The notes: a model not told the origin generated them from the letters alone. Numbered from the stretch's first letter, positions 1-10,524 are shown. The stretch: DNA of 64,000 nucleotides from Ichthyophis bannanicus (GCA_033557465.1 CM066033.1:17671080-17735079), one strand, 5' to 3'. Numbers and translations are program-made.

Positions 1-1583
1 ATTGGCACCCTTGCATTTTAGGTTTCCTTATCGTCCATCCAGGTCCAGTTGCGTAGGTTATGCATGACTACCAGCAGATGGAGACTGAGAATCATTAGCT
101 TGATCTTTCTGACATCATGGTACAAAGGGATCTGTGCAGCCTCGATCTGTCCAGTATTTCTCAGTCTCCAGCAGATGGAGATTAGCATAGTCCTGTGCAA
201 TCTGTATTGGATGGAATTTTTTGAGGTATTTTTGTGGAAACGATAGTGCTCTAGGGTGCAGAACCTGGTAGTGCCTGGTGGCCCCCCCGGACCCCCCCCC
301 CCCCCCCGGCACATCTCCTCTATTTCCTAAAGCTACTTGTGGTGTAGCCAGGAGAGGTGATATTTCTCTTCTTCATGCTGAACTTGGTGGGGCAGCAGGA
401 AGAAATAGTCTGCTGATATTTCTGTACAAAAGAGAGCGCACCACTAAGCAGATGTGTTGCTATTGCCCTTGGCTTTCTTGCTTTTTGGTGGCTGCTCTAT
501 GTTTTATTTATTCTGGGGTATGTACTATTAGTGATGATATTAAAGTACCATTTTCCACCAACGCAGGGGGTAGGCACGCTCACTGAACACAGGGTAATTT
601 GAGAGGAGCGTTTTTTTTCCTTGTCTGGTGAAGGGCTTTGGCACTATTTTAGTGTAGCTGTTGTCAGAGGGGAAAAAAGCCAAAAGTGCTCGTGCCTGCT
701 TTTTTTGTCCTAATGGTAGCATAGGCTATGGTTGCAGGTGATGCCTTGTCAGGTTTGGGTGGGGTAGCTCTCCCGTGCACAAAAGGCACTGCTCTGGTTT
801 TTCCCCCCTTTTTTTCCGGGCTGGGACATACTCTTTTCTGTTACGGTTTTTAGGGAAAGGAGGTGCCCCTTTTGTAGGGCACGAATCAGGGGTGTGGTAG
901 GGCGTTTTATCCTCATACTCGACATAAATTTCCTATTTTTCTTATTGGTTAGGGTGCTTGGGTGGGGTAGAATTGAATTCTTGGTAAGATGATATAGGCT
1001 CCTTTTGATTGGGTCGGCAGGCGTGGCCGGTCCCCCTTTAGTTCTAGTAGAGGTAGTGTGATTTTTTCTTCGTGGTAAGTTCACTAGTGCTCTTAGAGGT
1101 ATTTTTTGATTCAGGTTAGTTTTGGCGAGCTATGTAAGGGAGCAGGGGCCGTTCTTGTCACTATTTGGCCTGCATAGGCTTGGCGTATCAACTTGTAGGC
1201 CAGGCGCAGTTCATTGGCCTATCCCGGTACTGGTATGTAACGAGTGAGTCAGTTAACATACATTAAAATTGGGTCAGTATCCTCATCTCTGGAAGTAGGC
1301 AGTCTCCTTTTGTAGTCGGCTTCATGAGACCCTATCATGTAGATGTTTGTACTCCAGGTCAAGATCTGGCATACTCCCAGCTGCAGGGCGACTGAATTAA
1401 GTACATACAAATCCTAAAGGTCACTCCGCGAGCTCTACTTCGCATCACCAGCTGCTGAGGTGGCTACATGAATTGTCTGTGTTTCCCATGGCTGTGGGCC
1501 TTTTGGCAGTGCTGCCTAAGAGTATAATAAAAGCCATAGTGGTGGGGGCTGTTTAGACCACGGTCCATCAAGCCCAGTATCCT
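1..1583 (+). mobile_element. probable decayed DIRS-like 5' leader
   Basis: No convincing open frame is present. Positions 71-84 and 168-181 carry the same 14-mer (CCAGCAGATGGAGA), and around them is a short inverted pair (GACTGAGAA near 83-91, TTCTCAGTC near 158-166). A similar arrangement of 'CAGCAGAT...GGAGACAG' and 'CAGTATTTCTCTGTCTCCAGCAGAT' motifs lies in the leader of DIRS-3 (about 40780-40890), so I infer a related DIRS leader. From about 300 to 1583 I recognise nothing: there are homopolymer C and T runs and AT-rich intron-like sequence, and the short frames there look random. Confidence 0.35.
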
Positions 1584-2083
1584 NNNNNNNNNNNNNNNNN
1601 NNNNNNNNNNNNNNNNNNNNNNNNNNNNNNNNNNNNNNNNNNNNNNNNNNNNNNNNNNNNNNNNNNNNNNNNNNNNNNNNNNNNNNNNNNNNNNNNNNNN
1701 NNNNNNNNNNNNNNNNNNNNNNNNNNNNNNNNNNNNNNNNNNNNNNNNNNNNNNNNNNNNNNNNNNNNNNNNNNNNNNNNNNNNNNNNNNNNNNNNNNNN
1801 NNNNNNNNNNNNNNNNNNNNNNNNNNNNNNNNNNNNNNNNNNNNNNNNNNNNNNNNNNNNNNNNNNNNNNNNNNNNNNNNNNNNNNNNNNNNNNNNNNNN
1901 NNNNNNNNNNNNNNNNNNNNNNNNNNNNNNNNNNNNNNNNNNNNNNNNNNNNNNNNNNNNNNNNNNNNNNNNNNNNNNNNNNNNNNNNNNNNNNNNNNNN
2001 NNNNNNNNNNNNNNNNNNNNNNNNNNNNNNNNNNNNNNNNNNNNNNNNNNNNNNNNNNNNNNNNNNNNNNNNNNNNNNNNNNN
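1584..2083. other. assembly gap (500 N)
   Basis: Exactly 500 unknown bases, which suggests a gap of arbitrary size. It stops one base before a hAT terminal inverted repeat, so the left target-site duplication and left flank of that transposon are not visible. Confidence 0.99.
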
Positions 2084-2335
2084 GCAGCGGTTCTCAACCT
2101 GTGGGTTTGCAAACCCCAAGGGGGGGTTCGCCACAGGATTAGTGGGGGGGTCGCACTCACTCCACCAAGTTTAAAATTTTTTTTAAAAAAGCGCACAAGT
2201 TGCTGCCGCTGCTGAGGTCCAATTCTCAGGCAGCGGCCCCAAAAAATCACCGCCTACGCATTCTAATGCAGCCGACCGGGCTCCCCTGCCTATCTTAGGG
2301 AAACCATGGACTAAGACAACAGGTGTAAAACCGTT

Positions 2336-2452
2336 GCGGAGCTTTTCTGTCTCTCGATGGGCTCCGTGCAGCATTGTTTACCACTTCCTTTGGAGAAGGG
2401 ACAATGCTGCACGGAGCCCGTTTAGAGACAGAAAGGCTCCGCACCGGCTTCA
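2336..2452. repeat. internal hairpin of the hAT element
   Basis: The segment beginning TTGCGGAGCTTTTCTGTCTC reads back as its reverse complement across a spacer of about 20 bases and ends in AGAGACAGAAAGGCTCCGCA. The arms are about 45 bases with a few mismatches and include TGCACGGAGCCC and its complement. The same structure, with one arm shortened, is at 13817-13925 in the inverted copy, so it belongs to the family rather than to this copy alone. Confidence 0.8.
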
Positions 2453-2509
2453 CAAGCATAGCTTGCGTTCCCTAAGAGACAGAGCCGCAGCTGCAGAGGA
2501 AGGAGGCAG

Positions 2510-3000
2510 ACATGGGGGAAAAAGGGGGGATGACATGGAGAGAGGGGGGGGGGCTGACATGGAGAGAGTGGGGGGGCTGAAATGGACAGAGGGGGGCTGA
2601 CATGGAGGGAGGGAGGGGGGCTGGACATGGAGGGAGTGAGGGGGGCTGACATGGACAGGGGGGGTGACATGGAGGGAGTGAGGGGGCTGACATGGACAGA
2701 TGGGGGCTGACATGGGATGGAGGAGGGGCTGACATGGAGGGAGGGGGCTGACATGAACAGATAGGGGGCTGACATGGAGGGAGGGAGGGGGGTTGATATG
2801 GATGGAGGAGGGGGCTGACATTTACAGAGGGGGCTGACATGGAGGGAGGGAGGGGGCTGACATGAACAGATGGGGGTCTGACATGGAGGGAGGGAGGGGG
2901 TGATATGGACGGACGGAGGGGGCTGACATGGACAGAGGGGGGCTGACATGGAGGGAGGGAAGGGGGCTGACATGGACAGAGGGTGGCTGACATGGACAAA
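2510..3000. repeat. minisatellite array A (GCTGACATGGA unit)
   Basis: Imperfect tandem repeats built on GCTGACATGG followed by either ACAGAGGGG or AGGGAGGGAGGGG, alternating with a period of about 20-30 bases. The + strand is extremely G-rich and lacks C-runs, so the minus strand gives spurious long Pro/Ser/Cys/His-rich frames. The same unit recurs inverted near 13600-13760. Confidence 0.9.
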
Positions 3001-3049
3001 TGGGAGAGACAGGGGATAAATGCTGGACAGAGGGGAGAGACAGTGCGGG

Positions 3050-3525
3050 TTAGGATTATAATGGGCCGATGGGAGAGCTAGCACTGGTAATGGGAAAGTG
3101 AGGGCGGGCTAGGACTGGTTATGGGTTTTGATTAGGGAAGGCTAGGACTGGGAATGGACTGATCAAGTGGGGGTTGGGACTTGTGGTAATGGGCTGATGG
3201 GGGGGTAGGACTGGTAATGGGCTGATTAGGGGAGCAGGACTGGTAATGGGCTGATTAGGGGAGCCTAGCACTGGTAATAGGGTTGAGGGGGGACTAGCAC
3301 TGGAAATGAGATAATTAGGGGAGGCTAGGACTGGTAATGGGCTGACGGGGTGGGGTAGGACTGGTGATGGACTGATGGGGGGCTAGCATTGAAAATGAGA
3401 TGATCGGTGAGGTTAGGACTGGAAATGGGCTGATTAGAGGAGGCTAGGACTGGTAATGGGCTGATGGGGGGGGGGGTTAGGAATGGTAATGGGCTGATTA
3501 GGGGAACAGGACTGGTAATGGGCTG
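3050..3525. repeat. minisatellite array B (TAATGGGCTGATTAGG unit)
   Basis: Imperfect tandem repeats of about 30-35 bases on the theme CTAGGACTGGTAATGGGCTG followed by ATTAGGGGAG or variants. The array is broken at 3525 by a solo LTR and resumes at 5524, so both stretches were one array before LTR insertion. Inverted copies occupy 13040-13500. Confidence 0.9.
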
Positions 3526-4067
3526 TGTGGTAAGGAAGCTCATCCTGAGTTAGCACAAAGTGAAAAAACCAAAGAATTTCACCCTAATAAAAGGACCTAT
3601 TTTGCAAGGTCAGAGAAATAAAACCACAACCACAACCTAGAAACCAGAAAATCCTCAGCTGGAACAGGTTTCAGAGTTCCCCTAGTGAGTAAGGGAGAGT
3701 GAATACAGACCCAAGGTAAAGGACCCTTACGTCAGTAAGCTCCCTGATTACCCAGGTGCCAGAGGGCAAGCTTATCTCCGTCACCTGGGAAGAGAAGGAG
3801 GCGGGACTGGAACCCTGGAGATTTAAGCCTTGGTTAAATTATACAGAGATTAGCAAGGTTAGCAAGGAGAGCCACTGGAACAGGAGCAGGAACAGCAGGA
3901 GCGGAGAGTGCTGGAAAGAGCCGGAGAGAGGTACAGAGCACGAGAGAGGAGAAGCTGCTGACAAGTCAAGGCACAGGTACAAGCCTTAGAAACCTCTCTC
4001 ATACTGAGCAGTGCAGAGTTGCAGGGGACAGCTGTCAGCTAAGCCCAGTGAGCTAGAACGAGAGATA

Positions 4068-4148
4068 GAACCAACGCAACTAGGAGAGCCTGATGCAGCT
4101 TTGAATGAGGAAGATATATTCATGGATTGCTCTTTGTGCCAAGCATAG
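4068..4148 (+). pseudogene. C-terminal remnant of LTR-encoded protein (LTR-1 copy)
   Basis: In the frame also used at 3756-3989, codons 4068-4148 read EPTQLGEP...NEEDIFMDCSL and end in TAG. The acidic stretch followed by D-I-x-x-M-D-C-S-L matches the end of the frame in the gypsy LTR (57892-58830) and, more weakly, LTR-3. Upstream this copy has at least two in-frame stops (3987 and near 4005), so it is a relic. Function unknown. Confidence 0.55.
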
Positions 4149-4629
4149 CTACAGAGGGGTTGAGGGAAAGCCAACCTTAAGAGAAAACTCTCCAAAGCAA
4201 GGTAACCTTGAAGAAGCAAGGAAGATGTTTGGTGAATTCCCTGTGTAAAAAGGGAAAACTTATGCTGAGAAGTGAGAACAAGCTGAAGCTGTATAATTGT
4301 GCTTGTTAAACACCTGCTATCCTGTGCAGTGAGACGGCAAGAAGCCAAGCTAACGGTGAGAGGAAAAAAGCTTTTGTTTTGCTTTTGAATGTTCCTGAGA
4401 AAACCTGAGTAGAGCTTTGTTTGCTTATTGGAAGTTTGTTCCTGTTGGAAGTTTTGCTTTGCTTATAAAGAGGAGAACAGCCTGGCAATGTTTGGAACTG
4501 AAAAGAAAGAAAACTGCCATTGAAGAAAGCTGTTTGTGTTTATGCTTTAACCAGCAAGGCTAGAGAAAGATGGAAGCCTTGCTGTTAAAGGGGTTTTTGC
4601 TTTTGAGCTGAAGAATATTGTAAGCTGAT

Positions 4630-5000
4630 TTATTTATTTATTTAATAATCACTTATATACCGCACTTTCCCAAGGATCAGGTGCGGTTTACAAAAAACAA
4701 CGATAAAAAAACAGAGCGATATAGTTACAGTTCTTTTACATAAAACATAAGCTAACATCGGTGAAATATATACAAAAGGCTTGCGCCTTAATAAACAAAA
4801 CATAATATATTGCATGAACTATTTACAGAAAACATAATTTTTGGGGAGCATTAGACTATATACAAAATATTTGTACCATTGTGTATGTACTATGTACCTT
4901 GCAGTGTAGTTGGATGTCCAACTATAAATGTTAGATTAATTGTACAGAATAAGGAGCATGAGTTAAGTTTTATATGCAATTTTTGAATGACATACTAGGT
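4630..5000 (-). mobile_element. LINE 3' end fragment inside LTR-1
   Basis: It starts with TTATTTATTTATTTA and ATATACCGC...GCGGTTTACA, the reversed 3' tail seen on several LINE copies here (10940, 14070, 32821, 32926). The insertion as a whole (4630-5229) is flanked by GCTGAT on both sides. Its far end carries minisatellite-B sequence (5207-5235), so it looks chimeric. Confidence 0.6.
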
Positions 5001-5008
5001 CATTAGGG

Positions 5009-5202
5009 CAGAGGTACTCAAATCCAGTCCTGGAGGGCCGCAAACCAGTCAGGTTTTCGGGATATCCCTAATGAATATGCATGAGATAGATTCAAATACA
5101 ATGGAGGAAGTGCATGCAAATATATCACATACATATGCATTAGGGATATCTCAAAAACCTGACTGGTTTGTGGCCCTCCAGGACTGGATTTGAGTACCTC
5201 TG
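5009..5202. mobile_element. hAT-type palindromic MITE
   Basis: A 194-bp element whose ends are long inverted repeats: CAGAGGTACTCAAATCCAGT at the left and its complement ACTGGATTTGAGTACCTCTG at the right. The similarity extends through 'CCTGGAGGGCC' and 'ACCAGTCAGGTTTT'. It is flanked by CATTAGGG (5001-5008) and CAGTAGGG (5203-5210), an 8-bp duplication with one mismatch. No coding capacity. Confidence 0.85.
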
Positions 5203-5523
5203 CAGTAGGGGAAACAGGACTGGTAATGGGCTGATATTTTGTTTTGACCTTTTGCTTATGTCCCTGTTGTGTTTTTGAAAGAAACCTGGAGAAATAATCC
5301 TGAAAGAGGTATTTATGAACCTTGCATTTGAGTTTAATAAATTTCTGTCATTGCCTTACCAAAAGAGCCAAACTACAATTTTTTTTCTACCTGAAGCCGT
5401 ATGTGTAGCAGTTAAACTACATTTCCCAAGAAGCATTTGCGGGGGAACCAGTCAGAGAAGGCTGAAAAGGGAAAGTTTCTATTAGAACCACTACCCTCCA
5501 TGCTGAATGCAAGGAGCGTGACA

Positions 5524-6060
5524 GCTGATTAGGGGAGCCTAGCACTGGTAATGGGGTTGAGGGGGGACTAGCACTGGAAATGAGCTGATTAGGGGAGGCT
5601 AGCACTGGTAATGGGCTGATGGGGTGGAGTATGACTGGTAATGGGCTGATTAGGGGAGGCTAGCACTGGTAATGGGGTTGAGGGGGGACTAGCACTGGAA
5701 GTGAGCTGATTGGGGGGCTTTGACTGGGAATGGGTTGATTGTGGGGAGGTGAGGATAGAGCTGCTGACCCTGGAAGAAAACTGGGGGCTAGGGCTACAAA
5801 TGGGCTGATATGAGGGGATGGGAGAATGGAACTGGAAGGGAGTGGATCTGAGAGGGGCTGCCATGGTATTTGTACTAGAAGGGACTGGTCAGTGGGGAAG
5901 GAGGGGGACTGGAAGGCAATGGACACCAGTAGCAGACATGGGAATGCAAGTTGACATTGGAAGGTACTGGGAGTGAGGACTGGAAAGGGGCTGATACTGG
6001 GGAGGGTTACTGGGACTGGAAATATGCTGATGGAAAGAAGTGAAGAAAATGAAAGAAGAG
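5524..6060. repeat. continuation of the hAT element's minisatellite DNA
   Basis: Degenerate units of GCTGATTAGGGGAGGCTAGCACTGG, then more diverged GGGACTGGAA...GGGCTGAT units up to about 6030. Then comes unique hAT sequence (6040-6470) whose reverse complement is recognisable at 17100-17300. The long minus-strand Pro/Ser frames here are by-products of composition. Confidence 0.8.
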
Positions 6061-6542
6061 ATAAGAAATGGCAGGTGGACCATAGACCACAGAAAGAGAG
6101 CTAAGAGAAGACAGGAAAGCAGCAGCCTCAGATCGGGACCAGCATGATCAGAGAATAAATTGGTCAGACAACAAAAGTAGAAAAAATAATTTTATTTCAT
6201 ATTAGTGATTTGACTACAAAATCATAATAATTTTGAAATCAAGTATTGTTACTTGTTATTGGGATTAATTATTGTGGTTTAAATAAGTACATTTTATAAA
6301 TAAAAACATAATGAAAAGGCCTATAATATATTAATAATTCAACAAATGATTACAGCGACGATGCGTTAACGGTAAAGGAAGAGAGACGCATTTGATTTTA
6401 TCATTGGGGGTCATCACAAGTTGACCAATGGTAAAAAGGGTCACGGTACAAAAAAGGTTGAGAACCATTGCTCTAGAGACTTCTCATGATTCAGCTCCTC
6501 TGTTCATTTAGTTGTATTGTAACTTAGGCATCCTTATATTGT

Positions 6543-6715
6543 TATCTCCAGGAACAAGCAGGAATGTAGTCTTCACATATGGTTATCGTCAGAACCGACG
6601 GAGCCCGCGCGGGAACGCTCCCCAGCGTCCAATAGGAATGCTTTTGGGAGCATGCCCACACGCATGCGCGCTGCCTTCCCGCTTATCTAACTCTCTCACT
6701 TCAGTTCTTCGTTTT
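6543..6715 (+). repeat. left inverted terminal repeat of DIRS-1
   Basis: The stretch from TATCTCCAGGAACAAGCAGG through GAGCCCGCGCGGGAACGCTC to CTCTCTCACTTCAGTT reappears reverse-complemented at 12290-12411 and, as a fuller version, at 12756-13035. The first 40 bases are also complementary to 12108-12147 in the internal complementary region. Confidence 0.9.
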
Positions 6716-6945
6716 CCACAGAGCCGACAGGATGTGTTCCCTGTCACCGCAGGGAATTCTATCTTTATTTCTTATTTTTTGTGGTCGTGCCTGCCTCCGT
6801 TCGACGCCTACCGGTACCGCCGGTGCTTTTCTTTCTTTTTTAAAAAAATAAAATAAAAAAGACTTTTAGTCTTTTTAGTCAGGGGTTTTTCCCCTGCTCT
6901 GGTGCTTGGCGCCATTTTGGGCATTAGGCCCTCTTTTTCCTTACC

Positions 6946-7449
6946 ATGGAAAAACCAGCCACTGGTTTTAAAAAATGTTCAAAATGTGGCGGTACAATTT
7001 CTGTCACTGACACCCATGACTAGTGTCTTAAATGTTTAGGTCCTGACCATTGTTCAGCGGAGTGTCTCTCCTGCAGGAAGTTGACTAAAAGAAGTCTTCA
7101 GAATCGAGCAAATCAACTCGGTGCCCTGTTTGCATCAGACACGATGTCTGTAGCATCGATGTTCTCCAGGGCTTCTACTTCTTCCCAGGGATCTCAGGTA
7201 ACTAAACATAAGTCTTCTAAGACTAGCCGTCCTCGAAGGGTAGATCTCCCTCTAAGCATCGAGATGCCTCTGGCGTTGCCCTCGAGGACACTTCACCAGC
7301 AAAACTGCCCCAGAGGGAGTCTTCGAGCTCCAAAGCATTATCGGGGCTCCAGGATGTTCCCGAGGCTTCTACCTCGATGGAACTACTGGTGTCATGCTCG
7401 GGGGTTGTGGCTGCTTCCACCGGTACCAACACCCCGGCATAGGCAGTAG
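6946..7449 (+). pseudogene. DIRS-1 Gag-like ORF, N-terminal part
   Basis: The ATG at 6946 opens a frame with a zinc-binding-like pattern: FKKCSKC, then TDTHD, then CLKCLGPDHC and CLSC. A TAG interrupts it at 7021-7023, exactly inside this motif. DIRS-2 has Cys at that place (38592 and down on the minus strand), so the stop is a later mutation. After the motif come Ser/Lys-rich sequence and a stop at 7447-7449. The first ORF of DIRS elements is assumed to act as Gag; the Cys/His cluster suggests nucleic-acid or protein binding, by inference only. Confidence 0.65.
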
Positions 7450-7547
7450 CGATTGAGAAGAGACTCCTCGCTATCGAACGCAGTCTAGCGAATCTTTTAG
7501 CTACTTCGGTACCACTAAAGTCGCTGCAGACGGTTCCGCAGGCACCG

Positions 7548-8495
7548 GTGCCGGTACCGGTGTCGGTGCCCTCGGTACCTGCTTCGGCTGGTATGCTTCC
7601 CCCGATGCCGAGTTTGGAATCACTCTCTAGCATGGGGGATCAGGTACCAACTCGTTTCGGTACCGACCTCGAGTGCTACCGACACCATCTGCTTCGGGAG
7701 AATCCGGTGCGTCATCCTTTTGAGTCTTCCAATTCCAATGACTCAGACGATTCCACCGGTACCAGAGCTGAACTTTTACAAGGTTCAACTCCTTCTCCTC
7801 AGCGCAGAATGTCCCCTCCTGAGGACATGTCTTTTCATGATTTTGTACGTGATATTGCAAAGGGGCTTGCCATTACAGTAGTACCAGAAAAGGAGCCTAG
7901 AGCAGAAGAATTGAGAATTCTGCAATACCCTTTGGCTCCAAAGGAGGCAGCTATGCTTCCTATACATCAGATATTACATGATTTGATGTTAAGGATGTGG
8001 GAAACTCCTTTAACAGTATCTCCACATTCTAATCGTCTTGACACTATGTATCGAGTGCCACCTTGCCCTGGTTTTCTAAAGACTCAGTTACCACATAATT
8101 CTATGGTGGTGGAGTCGGCCATGAGACGGATTAAGAGTGCTAAAAGACACTCTTCTAATCCACCAGGTTGTGAGTCTAGAACACTGGATGCCTTTGGTCG
8201 TCGATGCTTTCAGGCCTCCATGCTATCAGCAAGAATCAGTTCCTATATATTGTACATGGGAATGTTTCTTGAAGAGGTTACAAAAGACTTAGAGCTTTTG
8301 AACCCTTTCCTTCAAGAGGATAAACGTACAGATTATTTGACTTTATTCAAACATGCTCAGAATGTCTCTAAGTTCATGAATCGTGCTACCTTTGACTGTT
8401 TTGAGTGTATTAGCAGAACCTCTGCTATTTCTATAGGAGCACGTCGCATTGCCTGGCTCCAAGCTTCAGACTTGGAAGAATGGGTGCAAGATTAG
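7548..8495 (+). pseudogene. DIRS-1 Gag-like ORF, main part
   Basis: This 315-residue stretch, in another frame from the N-terminal part, corresponds along its length to the DIRS-2 protein at 31985-31455 (minus strand). Shared blocks are EPRAEEL..LQY, then HxSMVVESAM.R.KS, then PPG.E.R.LDA.GR.CFQ.SML, then YMGM. It ends in GARRIAWLQASDLEEWVQD. No enzymatic motif is visible. I regard it as the structural (Gag-like) protein. The frameshift between 7449 and 7548 makes it non-functional. Confidence 0.7.
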
Positions 8496-8866
8496 CTGGG
8501 AAACATTCCTTGCACAGGAGAAAATCTCTTTGGCAAGGATTGGCAATCCAAAGCTAATCAAATTGACACTGACAATACAACTTTGAATAGATTGTCAAAG
8601 GCTACAGCTAACCCAGCTAAGAAAAAGTTTCTTAAGAAACCTTTTTTCTCTAAAAAGAAAAAGTTCTATCCATCTTCCACCCAGCAAGCATATGTTCCCC
8701 AAAAGGGGCAACAGCAAACTAGACAGAGAAAGCCAAAGGCTTAGCAGGCTCAATAGGCTCAACAGGCCCAGCCTCCTCAGGGTTTTTGACTGTTGTCTAG
8801 AGAACTTAGTCATTCTTCCTGTTCTAAGCCCAGAACCTCTGAATATTCCAGGCCGTATCTGCAATT

Positions 8867-9448
8867 TTGCCGAAAGATGGCAACAGATCACATCAGAAAA
8901 CTGGACTGTCCATAGTAAGTCTGGGATACAAGCTTCATTTCCTCAGCTTGCCCCCACCTACACTAATAAAACAGTTCAACTCTCAACCACTGGTCACAGA
9001 CCTACTGTGGCAAGAGGTCACCACTCTTCTAACTCAAGGAGCTATAGAAGAGGTTCCAATGGCCCAGCAGGGCACAGGATTCTATTCCCCCTATTTTCTC
9101 ATTCCAAAAAAGTCAGGGGGACTAAGAAGAATCCTGGACCTCAGAGCGCTGAACAAATATTTAGTTCGAGAAAAATTCAAGATGATCTCCATCAGCACAC
9201 TTCTGCCATACCTTCATGGGCAAGATTGGCTATGTTCTCTAGATTTAACAGATGCCTACATGCATAACCTTATTCATGCAAATCACAAAAAATTCCTTCG
9301 GTTCCTGGTCAGGGGAAGACATTTTCAATACAGAGTCCTTCCTTTTGGACTGGCCTCTGCTCCAAGAGTCTTCACAAAATGCATGGCAGTAGAAGCAGCA
9401 TTCATGAGGATTCTGAAATTTTTTGTCTTCCCTTACTTAGATGACTGA
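8867..9448 (+). pseudogene. DIRS-1 reverse transcriptase
   Basis: Typical DIRS RT blocks are present: FYSPYFLIPKKSGGLRRILDLR (fingers), LDLTDAYMHNLI (where the first catalytic Asp sits), LPFGLASAPRVFTK, and the active-site box FPYLDD followed by a stop (TGA at 9446-9448) where other copies read W (YLDDWLI). A downstream frameshift separates it from RNase H. In an intact element this enzyme copies the RNA into DNA for integration through a circular intermediate. Confidence 0.85.
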
Positions 9449-9567
9449 CTCATTCGAGCACCGTCGGCTCTCGAGCAAAGCAAATACTTCAATATTTAGG
9501 TTGGGTCATAAATCTTCCAAAGTCCCAGCTCACCCCATCTCAGTCCCTCGAGTTTATAGGGGCTCGC

Positions 9568-10524
9568 TTGGACACACAGCAGGCAAGGGCTTTCCTGCCT
9601 CAGCCACGCTGTCTACACATCATCGAACTAGCATCTCAAGCAGTGCTGCAGACCTTCCTCACTGCCCGACAGATGCTTCAACTTCTAGGACATATGGCAT
9701 CTACAGTCCATGTGATTCCTTATGCACGTCATCACATGCGAGCGGCTCAGTGGACCTTAGCTTCCCAATGGTCCCAGGCCTCAGGATGCCTGTCAGACAA
9801 AATCAGAGTTACCACATGCCTGATTGCATCTCTCCATTGGTGGCAATCTCTAGAAAACCTTATAGTAGGCTCTCCCTTTCAGAAACCGCTATGCATCCAA
9901 GTTGGGTTGGGGGGCCCACTTGGGCAATCTACTCAGGGTCTTTGGACCCCACAGGAGGCTCCTCTTCAAGTAAACCTCCTAGAACTCAGAGCCATCTCCA
10001 ATGCTATTCGAGTCTTTTGCATCCAGCTCAGAAACAAAACAGTTCTGGTGCAAACCCACAATAAAGTAGCCATGTTTTACCTAAACAAAGAAGGCAGAAC
10101 AGGCTCTTTGCAATTATGCAATGAAACTTTGCAACTATGGGCTTTTGCCAGAGAGCATCAGATTCATTTATTGGCAGTATACCTACCAGGCATTCAAAAC
10201 GTTTGGGCAGACAGACTCAGCCGAGTCCTGTTGACACACGAGTGGTCCCTCCACTCAAATCAACTTGCTCAAGTATTTCAGGTCTGGGGAACACCAGACA
10301 TAGACCTCTTTGCAAGTCCACAGAATGCCAAACTTCCCCGGTTCTGTTCCAGACTTCCGGCTCAAAATTGTCAGGCGAGGGATGCATTCCTGCTCCACTG
10401 GGGCCAGGATTTTCTCTATGCTTTCCCGCCAATCCTCCTAATTCCCAAAACCGTATTCAAACTCCAGAGAGACAGAGGATGCATGATACTCATAGCTCCA
10501 TGCTGGCCAAGACAAACCTGGTAG
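9568..10524 (+). pseudogene. DIRS-1 RNase H and Dam-like methyltransferase domain
   Basis: It starts within the RT connection region (TARQMLQLLGHMAST), followed by RNase H blocks: LLELRAISNAI with the catalytic Glu, VQTHNKVAMFYLN where the usual Asp has become His, and the C-terminal NVWADRLSR with Asp. After that, WGTPDIDLFASPQNAKLPRF, then DAFLLHW, then YAFPP and LIAPCWP resemble the Dam-type N6-adenine methyltransferase domain known from DIRS Pol. Its usual N/D-PPY/W motif is only FPP here. Ends in TAG at 10522-10524. Confidence 0.75.

Larger units (their letters stand above)
3526..5523 (+). mobile_element. solo LTR 'LTR-1' of the gypsy group, with nested insertion
   Basis: It begins TGTGGTAAGGAAGCT and ends GGAGCGTGACA, so it has TG...CA ends, and is flanked by a 4-bp duplication GCTG (3522-3525 and 5524-5527). 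Its start closely resembles the start of the minus-strand gypsy LTR at 58830 (TGTGATAAGGAAGCT), and its end resembles the end of LTR-3. An AATAAA signal lies at about 5336. Without the 4630-5229 insertion it is about 1.4 kb. Reading from the first TGT gives an open frame that stops near 3620. A later frame ends at 4148 with residues like the C-terminus of the LTR-encoded frame described at 57892-58830. Confidence 0.85.
2085..6470 (+). mobile_element. non-autonomous hAT element filled with minisatellites
   Basis: The left end (2085-2100, CAGCGGTTCTCAACCT) and right end (6455-6470, AGGTTGAGAACCATTG) are near-perfect inverted repeats of the kind seen in Charlie-like hAT transposons. The right flank CTCTAGAG (6471-6478) is a plausible 8-bp target duplication; the left copy would fall in the assembly gap. 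No transposase is encoded. The interior has a hairpin (2336-2452), two kinds of minisatellite array and a nested solo LTR (3526-5523). Without the LTR the element is about 2.4 kb. Two further partial copies lie in opposite orientation at 13040-14040 and about 17100-18300. Confidence 0.8.

Noticed and set aside
278..586. 102-codon + strand frame
   Set aside because: Runs through homopolymer C, lacks similarity to anything I know, and is in a region without coding signatures.
2422..3084. Long proline/serine-rich minus-strand open frames (also 13575-13851, 17535-17924)
   Set aside because: They coincide exactly with G/C-skewed minisatellite arrays, are open in more than one frame, and have no conserved domain. 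Composition explains them.
2500..3520. CRISPR-like array
   Set aside because: Units are degenerate and directly adjacent with no unique spacers of constant length; the genome is eukaryotic.
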